Shown here in pieces: positions 35,856 to 43,993 of a DNA stretch of 64,000 bases. Where the stretch lies: positions 1 to 64,000 of the forward strand of contig NZ_JAVJAN010000013.1 of the NCBI RefSeq assembly GCF_031344075.1, in the 5' to 3' direction. The position numbers and the translations under genes are program-made. Position 1 is the stretch's first letter; each line of letters begins with the position of its first letter. This DNA comes from Clostridium aquiflavi. GTDB taxonomy: Bacteria > Bacillota > Clostridia > Clostridiales > Clostridiaceae. Under the pieces are notes generated by a model, which was given only the letters and a program-made list of their open reading frames with translations, had not been told where the DNA came from and did no database searches.

Positions 35856-36584
35856 ATGAAAAAGAAAAAAGAACATCATGAAGAACATGTCGATGAAACA
35901 TGGCTTATTCCGTATGCAGATATGCTAACACTTTTATTAGCTCTCTTTATTGTTATGTTTGCTATGAGTAAAGTAGATAACCAAAAGCTACAACAAGCTA
36001 GTGAACAATTCAGCGTTATTTTTTCAGGTACTAACAGTGCAATGAAAGGCGGAAAACCCGATATGTCTACGGAGGAGGCTAGTATATCAGAGTCTAATAA
36101 TTCTACAGTTGAAGACGGAAAAATGAATGAAGTAAAGCAAATGTTAGAGAAAGAAATTAGTCAACAAGGATATTCTGATAAAGTTAAGGTTGATCTTAAT
36201 GAAGGTGGGTTAGAAGTTTCAATACAGGATGTTATACTTTTTAATTCAGGTGATGCAGATGTGTTAAAAAATGTACATCCATTACTTTTAAAAATTTCAG
36301 GCATGCTTCAGGGTCTAGATAATGATATTAAAATTGTAGGACATACAGACAATGTTCCAATTAATAATACTAACTTCCGTTCTAATTGGGATTTAAGTGC
36401 AATACGTGCTATAAATGTAATGAATTTTATGGTTGGTTCAGGAGGCATTAAACAAGAAAAAATATCAATTCAAGCTTATGGTGATCAAAAACCTAAATTT
36501 GATAATTCTACAGATGAAGGTAAAGCTAAAAATCGAAGAGTGGAAATTTTTGTAGGTCGTAAGTACCCAGCAGAAAAGAAATAA
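35856..36584 (+). CDS. motB: Flagellar motor stator protein MotB
   Basis: 242 residues. A basic N-terminus and single membrane helix carry the ion-conducting Asp in PYADMLTLL (D22). The C-terminal OmpA-like peptidoglycan-binding domain includes VGHTDNVPINN and NRRVEIFV. AAAGGAG precedes the ATG. It is the second gene of the motAB operon, closed by a strong terminator. Confidence 0.95.
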   Translation: MKKKKEHHEEHVDETWLIPYADMLTLLLALFIVMFAMSKVDNQKLQQASEQFSVIFSGTNSAMKGGKPDMSTEEASISESNNSTVEDGKMNEVKQMLEKEISQQGYSDKVKVDLNEGGLEVSIQDVILFNSGDADVLKNVHPLLLKISGMLQGLDNDIKIVGHTDNVPINNTNFRSNWDLSAIRAINVMNFMVGSGGIKQEKISIQAYGDQKPKFDNSTDEGKAKNRRVEIFVGRKYPAEKK

Positions 36585-36600
36585 TAAAAATCAACCATAT

Positions 36601-36639
36601 AAAAACAAGGAAGAACACTTAAAGTTCTTCCTTGTTTTT
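36601..36639 (+). terminator. Terminator of motAB (bidirectional)
   Basis: A perfect 16-bp stem (AAAAACAAGGAAGAAC) with 7-base loop and T-run, between convergent motB and the ferritin-like gene. Confidence 0.88.
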
Positions 36640-36645
36640 ATATAT

Positions 36646-37158
36646 TTATACTATATTATTATATTTATGTTTATCTAAAATAACCAATGTTTTTGTTAAT
36701 TCCTCCACATGTTCCTTTTCATCTTTAGTTATTTCTTTTATAAGTTCTATGGCCTTTTCATTTTCTAGATTTTCAATAAAAAATTCATATAATACTATAG
36801 CTTCTAGTTCACCTTTTATAGCATCTCTTATATGAGTAAGTAAATTGCTTTTACTTCCCTTACCATTATATTCTTTATATTTTTCCTTTGATGATATTTC
36901 TAGATGTTCATCTACTTCAGCCTTTACTGCTGCTTGCTCTTTATCTACACTTCTTAATGCTTGCAAAAACAGTCCATAATGCCTTTTTTCTTCCTCCATT
37001 ATATGATGGAATATATCTTTTACTTCTTTATTATCAGTTAAACTTATAAAATAACTATAATCATTTATTGCAACTATTTCAGCAATCATTCCTTCTCTAA
37101 AAAAAGTTTCAATATTTTTTAAAATTCCTTGTGGTTGTCTATTTGTAGTGTAACTCAT
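36646..37158 (-). CDS. Ferritin-like/rubrerythrin-type diiron protein
   Basis: 170 residues forming a four-helix bundle with paired carboxylate motifs: E near IAEIVA, EExxH in EEEKRHYG, E in GELEAIVLYE and EKEH in KDEKEHVEE. These are classic diiron ligands. It lacks the C-terminal rubredoxin Cys of rubrerythrin, so it is an erythrin-like or ferritin-like protein, probably protecting against oxygen or peroxide or handling iron. AAAGGAG precedes the ATG. Stands alone. Confidence 0.85.
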   Translation of the reverse strand: MSYTTNRQPQGILKNIETFFREGMIAEIVAINDYSYFISLTDNKEVKDIFHHIMEEEKRHYGLFLQALRSVDKEQAAVKAEVDEHLEISSKEKYKEYNGKGSKSNLLTHIRDAIKGELEAIVLYEFFIENLENEKAIELIKEITKDEKEHVEELTKTLVILDKHKYNNIV

Positions 37159-37343
37159 AAATATCTCCTTTAATCAATTACTTATTAATATTTTATTAAA
37201 GCAAATACCTATTGTTACACTTGGTCATAATATTAGAATGTGTTTTAAATCAATATTAATGAATTATCATATCTATAGTATAATAAGCATAATCTAAATA
37301 TTGGATATTTATTTTTATAGCATTATAGTAAAATCTTTAATAT

Positions 37344-37931
37344 TTATTTATGAGCTGGCCATTTGCATTCTGTAAATTGTATTTCTGTAAACACAGCATT
37401 AAATGAAGATTTTTCCGGACTACAAGCATATACTCCTATACGTATTTCATCACTTGCTTTAAATAAATGGAAAATTCTCATTTGTTTAAAATTAACTCCG
37501 TCATATGAATTTTCAATACAATAATCATTTTCACGGCGACTAAGTCGATAATACATTTGTTTGTATTTTGCAGAAATATCAGTAGTTGCCCAATCCGAAT
37601 AACCATAATTAGTTACTACACTTCCAAGTCTTTGGTATTCTTCATTTTGATATTCAATAGATGCTTTAAACCAATTATCACTATCTTGGTAAATTATAAC
37701 ACCACATTGATCAAAACGATGATTACTGTCAAATTGAGTTTTCACTACAAAAGAAAAATTTTTTTCATTTGTGCTAACTAACAATGCCGGTGCATTATTG
37801 TTTTGAAATCCATAATAAGTTCTTTGCCAAAGATCTGTTCCTGGCTCAGTTTTAATAACAATCTTTTCATCTGATATAATATATGTTTTGGGTTCAAAAA
37901 TCCAAGACGCTTCATTATTTTTAAATAACAT
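37344..37931 (-). CDS. DUF1349 family protein (concanavalin-like fold)
   Basis: 195 residues. The pattern TDLWQRTYYGF, FDQCGVIIYQDSDNWFKASIEY and NDYCIENSYDG is typical of DUF1349, a concanavalin A-like beta-sandwich that probably binds carbohydrate. No signal peptide, so cytosolic. It lies 20 bases downstream of an O-acetyltransferase gene in the same operon, with a divergent AraC regulator, which fits a sugar-related function. GGAGGG precedes the ATG. Confidence 0.85.
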   Translation of the reverse strand: MLFKNNEASWIFEPKTYIISDEKIVIKTEPGTDLWQRTYYGFQNNNAPALLVSTNEKNFSFVVKTQFDSNHRFDQCGVIIYQDSDNWFKASIEYQNEEYQRLGSVVTNYGYSDWATTDISAKYKQMYYRLSRRENDYCIENSYDGVNFKQMRIFHLFKASDEIRIGVYACSPEKSSFNAVFTEIQFTECKWPAHK

Positions 37932-37951
37932 TATTTTCCCTCCATTTAGTA

Positions 37952-38512
37952 TTATTCTTCATCTATAATTCTTATAACTCTACAAGGATTTCCTACAGCT
38001 ACTGCATTATCTGGAATATCTTTTGTAACAACACTTCCTGATCCAATTACTGCATTTCTCCCTATTTTAACTCCTGGATTTATAGTTGTTCCTCCACCAA
38101 TCCAAGCTCCATCTCCTATTTCAATAGGATGTGCATACTCTAGCCCTGAAATTCTTTGTGAAGGTGATAATGGATGTCCTGCTGTAAAAATATTCACATT
38201 AGGACCTATAAGTACATCCTTTCCTATTGTTACTTTAGCACAATCTAATATTGTACAATTATAATTTACATAAGAATTTTCACCCCAATGAATATTGTAT
38301 CCATAGTCACATCTAAAAGGTGGTTCTATATAAAAATTTTCACCCACATATCCAAATAGCTTTGCAATTAGTTCATTTCTTTTTTCTACTTCACTCGGAT
38401 GTAATGAGTTAAATTCAAAAATCACCTCTTTAGCATGTTGTCTTTCAGAAAATAGATCTTCTCCAAGAGCTAAATATAAGTCTCCATTTAACATTTTTTC
38501 TTTTTCAGTCAT
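37952..38512 (-). CDS. Maltose/galactoside O-acetyltransferase-like protein
   Basis: 186 residues, left-handed beta-helix acetyltransferase of the LacA/Maa/NodL group. The N-terminal NGDLYLALGEDLFSER helix pair and hexapeptide repeats (IGKDVLIGPNVNIF, IGDGAWIGGG, VIGSGSVVTKDIP) are clear, with the catalytic His in FTAGHPL. It uses acetyl-CoA to acetylate sugar hydroxyls. First gene of the operon with DUF1349; AAAGGAG precedes the ATG. Confidence 0.92.
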   Translation of the reverse strand: MTEKEKMLNGDLYLALGEDLFSERQHAKEVIFEFNSLHPSEVEKRNELIAKLFGYVGENFYIEPPFRCDYGYNIHWGENSYVNYNCTILDCAKVTIGKDVLIGPNVNIFTAGHPLSPSQRISGLEYAHPIEIGDGAWIGGGTTINPGVKIGRNAVIGSGSVVTKDIPDNAVAVGNPCRVIRIIDEE

Positions 38513-38676
38513 AATTAATTCTCCTTTAATATATTCTAATTTATAAATAAACTTTACTTATTTTGCTTTTGTTTCTTGCAAAATATCTCTATAATGATAT
38601 TATATTTAATAAAAGTAATATATACTTGCAATAAATTGATAATAAATAACACAAAACTGACATTAATGGTGATAAA

Positions 38677-39555
38677 ATGATAAAAGATAATTGTAGAGAA
38701 AAAAGAGAACATGGTAGTTTTTTACTACCGCTAGGCATATATAATGTTTCCTTAGGTAATATTGAAAAATCAATAACAGCACATTGGCATAATGAACTAG
38801 AATTAATTTTAGTTTTATCTGGACAATTTAATTTAAAAATCAATGCAGATTCTTATACTTGTAAAAAAGGTGATATAATCCTAATAAATAGCGGATTTCT
38901 TCATTATTTTAGTACTGAAGAAAATCATTCTAGCACTTGGAATTCTATTGTTTTCAATATGGAACAATTAAATAGCAATATTATTGATAATTGTTCCGTT
39001 AACTTTATAACTCCTATAATAAATAATGAATTTGAACTTCCAGTAATTATTAATAAAGATTCTCTTATTAATGATGAATTAAAAAATATAATATTAAATA
39101 TTACTGATACTTATAATTCAAAATATTATGGTTTTGAACTAGAAATCAAATCATTGCTTTTTAGATATTTTTCTCTTCTATTTAAATTTAATTTGATAAA
39201 AAAGAAAACAAATAATACATATTTAAATAAAGAAAAAATTGAAAAAATTAAAATTATACTCAAATACATACAAGAAAATTATAATAAAGAAATAGATATT
39301 AATACACTTTCTTCTATATGCCATTACAATCAATATCACTTTATGAGATTTTTCAAAAAGTACACTGGTAAAACCTGCATTCAATTTATAAAAAATTATA
39401 GATTAGAAAAAGCTGCAAATTTAATTTCAAATACTGATTTATCTATAACTGAAATATCATTAGAAGTTGGTTTTAGTAATATTTCTTATTTTATAAGAAG
39501 TTTTAAAGAAAAGTATAATGTAACCCCTAAAGAATTCAAAATAGGCTTTAAATAA
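38677..39555 (+). CDS. AraC-family transcription regulator
   Basis: 292 residues. An N-terminal cupin-type sensor (about 25-95, with HWHNELELILVLSG and GDIILINSGFLHYF) is followed by a C-terminal double helix-turn-helix (about 190-290) ending in the signature FSNISYFIRSFKEKYNVTPKEF. It is divergent from the acetyltransferase/DUF1349 operon across 164 bases, so it probably activates that operon in response to a sugar. The ribosome binding site is weak (GGTGA). Confidence 0.92.
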   Translation: MIKDNCREKREHGSFLLPLGIYNVSLGNIEKSITAHWHNELELILVLSGQFNLKINADSYTCKKGDIILINSGFLHYFSTEENHSSTWNSIVFNMEQLNSNIIDNCSVNFITPIINNEFELPVIINKDSLINDELKNIILNITDTYNSKYYGFELEIKSLLFRYFSLLFKFNLIKKKTNNTYLNKEKIEKIKIILKYIQENYNKEIDINTLSSICHYNQYHFMRFFKKYTGKTCIQFIKNYRLEKAANLISNTDLSITEISLEVGFSNISYFIRSFKEKYNVTPKEFKIGFK

Positions 39556-39561
39556 TAAAAA

Positions 39562-39600
39562 AATAGTAGCTAATTTATAAATTTAAGACTAGCTACTATT
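39562..39600 (+). terminator. Terminator of the AraC-family gene
   Basis: AATAGTAGCTA/TAGCTACTATT stem with a 17-base loop, 7 bases past the stop codon. Confidence 0.65.
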
Positions 39601-39688
39601 ACATATATTTTTATATTTGTCTATCATAATGGAATTTATACTATTATATAGACTCTTTTTTACCTGAGTTCATCTTTCATAAATAAAT

Positions 39689-39898
39689 TTAACTCATTAG
39701 AAAATCTAATATATTCCATCCATTCTTCGTATTAGCCTTGTACAATTCTGTATAGCCACATTGAGAACAAGAAATTGTAATAAACTTCTTATTTTGAATA
39801 TCAAATATTTTAGCAAAATTTCCACCAGTTGCTTGAAATTGATCACTTTCGTATCTATTACATCCGCATTTTGAACAAACATATTGACGTTTTTCCAT
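39689..39898 (-). CDS. Small zinc-ribbon protein
   Basis: 69 residues with two Cys pairs (CSKCGC and CSQCGY), a zinc ribbon. The middle reads TGGNFAKIFDIQNKKF, as in a widespread family of small nucleic-acid-binding zinc-ribbon proteins. Ends in WNILDFLMS. AGGAGG precedes the ATG. Function is unknown. Confidence 0.8.
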   Translation of the reverse strand: MEKRQYVCSKCGCNRYESDQFQATGGNFAKIFDIQNKKFITISCSQCGYTELYKANTKNGWNILDFLMS

Positions 39899-40026
39899 AG
39901 TATCCTCCTGAATTTTCTCATTTTAAATTATTATACTAATATATTAACATAGCTAATTTACATGTTTCCTTAATCTATTCTTAAATTTATGTTTATAAAT
40001 AATTAATAGTTACTAAACTGTATTCT

Positions 40027-40055
40027 TTGATAAAAACATTAATATATGATAGAAT
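40027..40055 (+). promoter_or_regulatory. Sigma-A promoter of the TM1266-hydG operon
   Basis: TTGATA (40027-40032), 17-base spacer, TAGAAT (40050-40055), followed directly by a structured leader. Confidence 0.75.
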
Positions 40056-40061
40056 TAATTT

Positions 40062-40202
40062 AACCCTTACTTTAAGGATATTCCTGAGAGAAAAGGTAAC
40101 AATTAAAAAAATGTTCTGAAATACATGAGGGTTTTACCCAAATGAGAAGGCGAATATATAATTAAGTATGTATCTCTATGCCTTTTTTGCATAGAGTTTT
40201 TT
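40062..40202 (+). ncRNA. Structured leader RNA with terminator upstream of TM1266-hydG
   Basis: An 8-bp closing helix, AACCCTTA (40062-40069) with TGAGGGTT (about 40129-40136), encloses AGGATATTCCT and an ATGT/ACAT hairpin, giving a three-way junction. After a short linker (GAGAAGGCG) comes a strong terminator (CTCTATGC/GCATAGAG, 40174-40196, then six T). The GGC of the linker could pair with the GCC of the terminator as an antiterminator. Promoter-aptamer-terminator layout suggests a riboswitch. No TPP, SAM, glycine, purine or c-di-GMP consensus is visible. A small independent RNA is the alternative. Confidence 0.6.
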
Positions 40203-40321
40203 ATTTTTGTGCCAAATTTGTTTTATATAAATTTTAAAATGCATATTAATAAAAATTCAAAGTTCATTATCACATTATGAATTTTGTTATTTACTTAATA
40301 TTTAAGAAGGGATGGATATTT

Positions 40322-40570
40322 ATGGATACAAGAATTGCTTTAATAGGCATAATAGTTCAAGATACAACTGTAACTGAAAAAGTAAATACTATCTTGCATG
40401 ATTATAATAAATATATAATTGGAAGAATGGGACTTCCTTATAAGGAAAAAAATCTTGCCATTATAAGTATTGTAGTTGATGCTAGTAATGATATTATAAG
40501 TTCATTATCAGGTAAATTGGGTATGCTTAAAGGCATAAATGTAAAAACTATGTATTCAAAAACAAATTAA
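40322..40570 (+). CDS. TM1266-family iron-only hydrogenase system regulator
   Basis: 82 residues, ferredoxin-like (NikR/ACT-type) small regulator found next to hydrogenase maturation genes. MDTRIALIGIIVQD and the IIGRMGLPY motif are typical. Start choice: ATG at 40322 has AAGAAGGGA upstream; the 15-codon extension from 40277 lacks a ribosome binding site and does not match the family. It is followed by hydG 57 bases later. Confidence 0.88.
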   Translation: MDTRIALIGIIVQDTTVTEKVNTILHDYNKYIIGRMGLPYKEKNLAIISIVVDASNDIISSLSGKLGMLKGINVKTMYSKTN

Positions 40571-40636
40571 TCCCTATTAACTTTAATGTTGTCAGAACAG
40601 CTTTAATAAAATTAATATGGAAAGAAGATGTTTGAC

Positions 40637-42055
40637 ATGTATAATGTAAAATCAAGTATAGCAACTGAATTTATTAATAACGAAGAGATTTTAGAAACTC
40701 TTAAGTTTGCAGAAGAAAATAAGAGAAATAAAGTTTTAATTAATGAAATTTTAGAAAAGGCAAAAGAATATAAAGGCCTTTCTCATAAAGAAGCTGCTGT
40801 ACTACTTGAATGTGATTTAGATGAAGAAATAGCCAAAATACATGATTTAGCTAAAGAGATAAAACAAAAATTTTATGGAAATAGAATTGTTATGTTTGCA
40901 CCTCTTTATTTATCAAATTATTGTGTAAATGGATGTACTTATTGTCCATACCATCATCAAAACAAACATATAAGTAGAAAGAAATTAACTCAAGAAGAAA
41001 TTAAGAGAGAAGTAATTGCTCTTCAAGATATGGGACATAAAAGACTTGCTTTAGAAACTGGAGAAGATCCTATTAATAATCCAATAGAATATGTTCTTGA
41101 AAGTATAAAAACTATTTATAGCATAAAACATAAAAATGGTGCTATAAGAAGAGCGAATGTTAATATAGCAGCTACAACAGTTGAAAACTATAGAAAACTT
41201 AAAGAAGCTGGAATTGGAACATATATTTTATTCCAAGAAACTTATAACAAAGAAGCTTATGAAAAACTTCACCCAACTGGACCAAAACATGATTATGCTT
41301 ATCATACAGAAGCTATGGATAGAGCTATGGATGGTGGAATTGATGATGTTGGTTGTGGTGTTTTATTTGGATTAAATCTTTATAGATATGATTTTGTTGG
41401 TCTATTAATGCATGCTGAACATTTAGAAGCTGCTAAAGGAGTTGGCCCTCATACTATAAGTGTTCCTAGAATAAGACCTGCTGATGATATAAATCCTGAA
41501 GATTTTGCAAATGCAATTTCAGATGAATTATTAGAAAAAATAGTAGCTATTCTTAGAATTGCAGTACCATATACAGGAATTATTGTTTCTACAAGAGAAT
41601 CTCAAGAAGCAAGAGAAAAACTTTTAAAAGTTGGTGTTTCACAATTAAGTGGTGGTTCTTGTACAAGCGTTGGTGGATACGTTGAAAAAGAAAAAGAAGA
41701 AGATAATTCTGCTCAATTCGATGTAAATGACAATAGAAAATTAGATGAAATAGTTAATTGGTTATTAGAGATGGGGCACATTCCTAGTTTCTGTACTGCT
41801 TGTTATAGAGAAGGAAGAACTGGAGATAGGTTTATGAGTCTTGTTAAATCTGGGCAAATAGCTAACTGCTGTCAACCAAACGCTTTAATGACTTTAAAAG
41901 AATACTTAGAAGATTATGCTTCTTCAAAAACTAAGAAAAATGGTGAAAAAGTAATAGAAAAAGAAATTACTAGAATTCCAAGTGATAAAGTTAAAGAGGT
42001 AGTAATTAAACATTTAGAAGAATTAAATGAAGGAAAACGTGATTTTAGATTCTAA
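40637..42055 (+). CDS. hydG: [FeFe] hydrogenase maturase HydG
   Basis: 472 residues, radical SAM tyrosine lyase that makes the CO and cyanide ligands of the H-cluster. The radical SAM Cys lie in CVNGCTYC; the C-terminal auxiliary cluster Cys lie in FCTACYREG and ANCCQPN, and the family motif SGGSCTSVGGY is present. ATG at 40637 (MYNVKSS) fits family N-termini; 40628 is an alternative three codons earlier. HydE and HydF are not in the window. A target [FeFe] hydrogenase lies 2 kb downstream on the other strand. Confidence 0.96.
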   Translation: MYNVKSSIATEFINNEEILETLKFAEENKRNKVLINEILEKAKEYKGLSHKEAAVLLECDLDEEIAKIHDLAKEIKQKFYGNRIVMFAPLYLSNYCVNGCTYCPYHHQNKHISRKKLTQEEIKREVIALQDMGHKRLALETGEDPINNPIEYVLESIKTIYSIKHKNGAIRRANVNIAATTVENYRKLKEAGIGTYILFQETYNKEAYEKLHPTGPKHDYAYHTEAMDRAMDGGIDDVGCGVLFGLNLYRYDFVGLLMHAEHLEAAKGVGPHTISVPRIRPADDINPEDFANAISDELLEKIVAILRIAVPYTGIIVSTRESQEAREKLLKVGVSQLSGGSCTSVGGYVEKEKEEDNSAQFDVNDNRKLDEIVNWLLEMGHIPSFCTACYREGRTGDRFMSLVKSGQIANCCQPNALMTLKEYLEDYASSKTKKNGEKVIEKEITRIPSDKVKEVVIKHLEELNEGKRDFRF

Positions 42056-42066
42056 TATAAATTCAA

Positions 42067-42096
42067 AGGCTATTGCATATTATTTTGCAATAGCCT
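42067..42096 (+). terminator. Terminator of hydG
   Basis: AGGCTATTGCA/TGCAATAGCCT stem with an 8-base loop, then CTATTT, 12 bases past the stop. Confidence 0.8.
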
Positions 42097-42231
42097 CTAT
42101 TTAAATAACTTCATTTACATTATATATGTGTATCACAATTATTCACTGTATCTTTTTCCTGCCATCCACCTCATTTGTTGTGCTATATATTATGTAACGA
42201 GTATAAAAAATTGTTACAAATTACTTTTATT

Positions 42232-43677
42232 TTACTTATCGCAGTTTCTAATAATATCTATATTTACTCTTTTAGGTGGTTCTTCTTCATTTTTTCCTCT
42301 TACTGTAACTTCTTCTACTGGAATATTCATCTCTCTTGATATTATATTTTTTACTCTAGGTCTGCAAAAATTACCTTGGCAAAATCCCATTCCTGCTCTT
42401 GTACGTCTTTTTATAGCATCTGTAGATTTTATTGGAATCCCTCTATTCATTGCATCTATTATCTCTGCTTCAGTCACACATTCACACCTGCATATTATAT
42501 TTTTCTTTGGATCTTCATCATCTATCTTTCCAGCAAAATCTTTGTCTTTTTTAATTATTATAGGTTTTCTATACGGATTAAATCTTTCATTTTTAATTAA
42601 CTTTAATCCAGATTCTTTAATAATTTCAACTATTTTTTCTGCTATAGCTGGTGAAGATGTTACCCCTGGTGAATCTATGCCTGCGGCATTTATAAATCCT
42701 TTAATATTACTTTCACCTATGACAAAATCGCCTGAACTACTAACTGCTCTTACCCCTGCAAAAGTAGTTAAAGCTTTACTCACATCAAAATTCGGTATAG
42801 ACTTTCTTGCTGTTTCTATTATGTTTTCAATACTTTCTTTATCTGTTCCTATGTCTTCTCTATCATCTGTTTGTTCAGCATCAGGTCCTATCATAAAATT
42901 CCCATGATAAGTTGTAGTAACCAGTATTCCTTTTCCCTTTTCTGTAGGAACTGGGAAGATAACTCTATTTACAAGATATCCTTGATCTTTTGTAGAAAGT
43001 ACATACTGTCCTCTTTTCGGCAATATTTTAAATTGATCTAATCCTATCATATTAGCTATTTTATCGCTATAAAGCCCCGCTGCATTTACAACATACTTAC
43101 TCTCTATTATTCCATTATTAGTACTTATTTTAAAAGCTTCATCTTTTTTCTCTATACCTAATACTGTTGTTTCTAATTTTAAATCTACTCCATTTTCTAT
43201 TGCATTCTCCGTAAGTGCTATTGTCATCTCATAAGGAGAAACTACTCCAACACTTTTAGCATATAATGCAACTTTTACTTCTTTATTTATATGAGGTTCT
43301 AATTCTTTTATTTTATCTCCATGTATTATATCTAAATCATTGCATCCAACTTTTAAACCATTTTCATATAAATCTTCTATTTTCTTTTCATCTTCTTCAT
43401 TAAATCCTATTACTAATGCACCTGGTTTTCTATATCCAAAATTAAGTTCTTTTTCAAGCTGACTATACATACTATTTCCTTTTATACATAATTCACCTTT
43501 TAAAGTTCCATATTTAGCTACATATCCACCATGTACAATACCGCTGTTTGCTTTTGAAGCTCCTGTTGCAACATCCTCTTCCTTCTCTATAAGACACACT
43601 TTTAAATCATATTTTGATAATTCTCTAGCAATAGCTGATCCAACTATTCCTGCTCCTATAATACTAACATCATACAT
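42232..43677 (-). CDS. GlpA-like FAD-dependent oxidoreductase with BFD iron-sulfur domain
   Basis: About 481 residues. An N-terminal FAD motif (IIGAGIVGSAIAREL) and a DAO/glycerol-3-phosphate dehydrogenase-like body are followed by a BFD-type [2Fe-2S] domain near 400-460 (CRCECV ... CQGNFC). Clostridial relatives are annotated as anaerobic glycerol-3-phosphate dehydrogenase or L-2-hydroxyglutarate oxidase types; no glpK or glpF is adjacent, so the substrate is uncertain. Start choice: GGGAGGG lies 6 bases before ATG at 43677. Confidence 0.85.
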   Translation of the reverse strand: MYDVSIIGAGIVGSAIARELSKYDLKVCLIEKEEDVATGASKANSGIVHGGYVAKYGTLKGELCIKGNSMYSQLEKELNFGYRKPGALVIGFNEEDEKKIEDLYENGLKVGCNDLDIIHGDKIKELEPHINKEVKVALYAKSVGVVSPYEMTIALTENAIENGVDLKLETTVLGIEKKDEAFKISTNNGIIESKYVVNAAGLYSDKIANMIGLDQFKILPKRGQYVLSTKDQGYLVNRVIFPVPTEKGKGILVTTTYHGNFMIGPDAEQTDDREDIGTDKESIENIIETARKSIPNFDVSKALTTFAGVRAVSSSGDFVIGESNIKGFINAAGIDSPGVTSSPAIAEKIVEIIKESGLKLIKNERFNPYRKPIIIKKDKDFAGKIDDEDPKKNIICRCECVTEAEIIDAMNRGIPIKSTDAIKRRTRAGMGFCQGNFCRPRVKNIISREMNIPVEEVTVRGKNEEEPPKRVNIDIIRNCDK

Positions 43678-43890
43678 AAATTGCCCTCCCAAATTCAACA
43701 TTTTATATTAAATGATATTTATTATTATTTAATTAATATTATTTTACAACTTTTAAAAATAAAATACTAGTATAATTTCATAAAACTTTTAAAATTTAGA
43801 AATTTAATTTTCTTATTCTTTACATTATATATTATGTATAATAAATTTATATAAAATACTTGATATGAATAAGTGATTTATTTAAAAATA
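43678..43890. other. Spacer between GlpA-like and hydrogenase genes
   Basis: AT-rich upstream region of the flavoprotein gene. No further gene was seen; the hydrogenase terminator begins at 43891. Confidence 0.4.
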
Positions 43891-43927
43891 AAAAAATCAA
43901 CCCATATTAACTACAGGTTGATTTTTT
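43891..43927 (-). terminator. Terminator of the [FeFe] hydrogenase gene
   Basis: AAAAAATCAACC/GGTTGATTTTTT, a 12-bp perfect stem with a T-run, 67 bases past the stop. Confidence 0.78.
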
Positions 43928-43993
43928 GCATTGCTAACTTTTTTAGGTTATAAATTTAATTTTTAAAATAAACATCCTATGTTTACCTATGGA

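Noticed and set aside
39706..39921. 71-residue frame overlapping the zinc-ribbon gene
   Set aside because: Out-of-frame shadow; the 69-residue frame has the CxxC pairs and the proper ribosome binding site.
42128..42907. Plus-strand membrane protein reading frame of 259 residues
   Set aside because: It is the antisense shadow of the GlpA-like flavoprotein gene, which has clear FAD and BFD motifs and a ribosome binding site.
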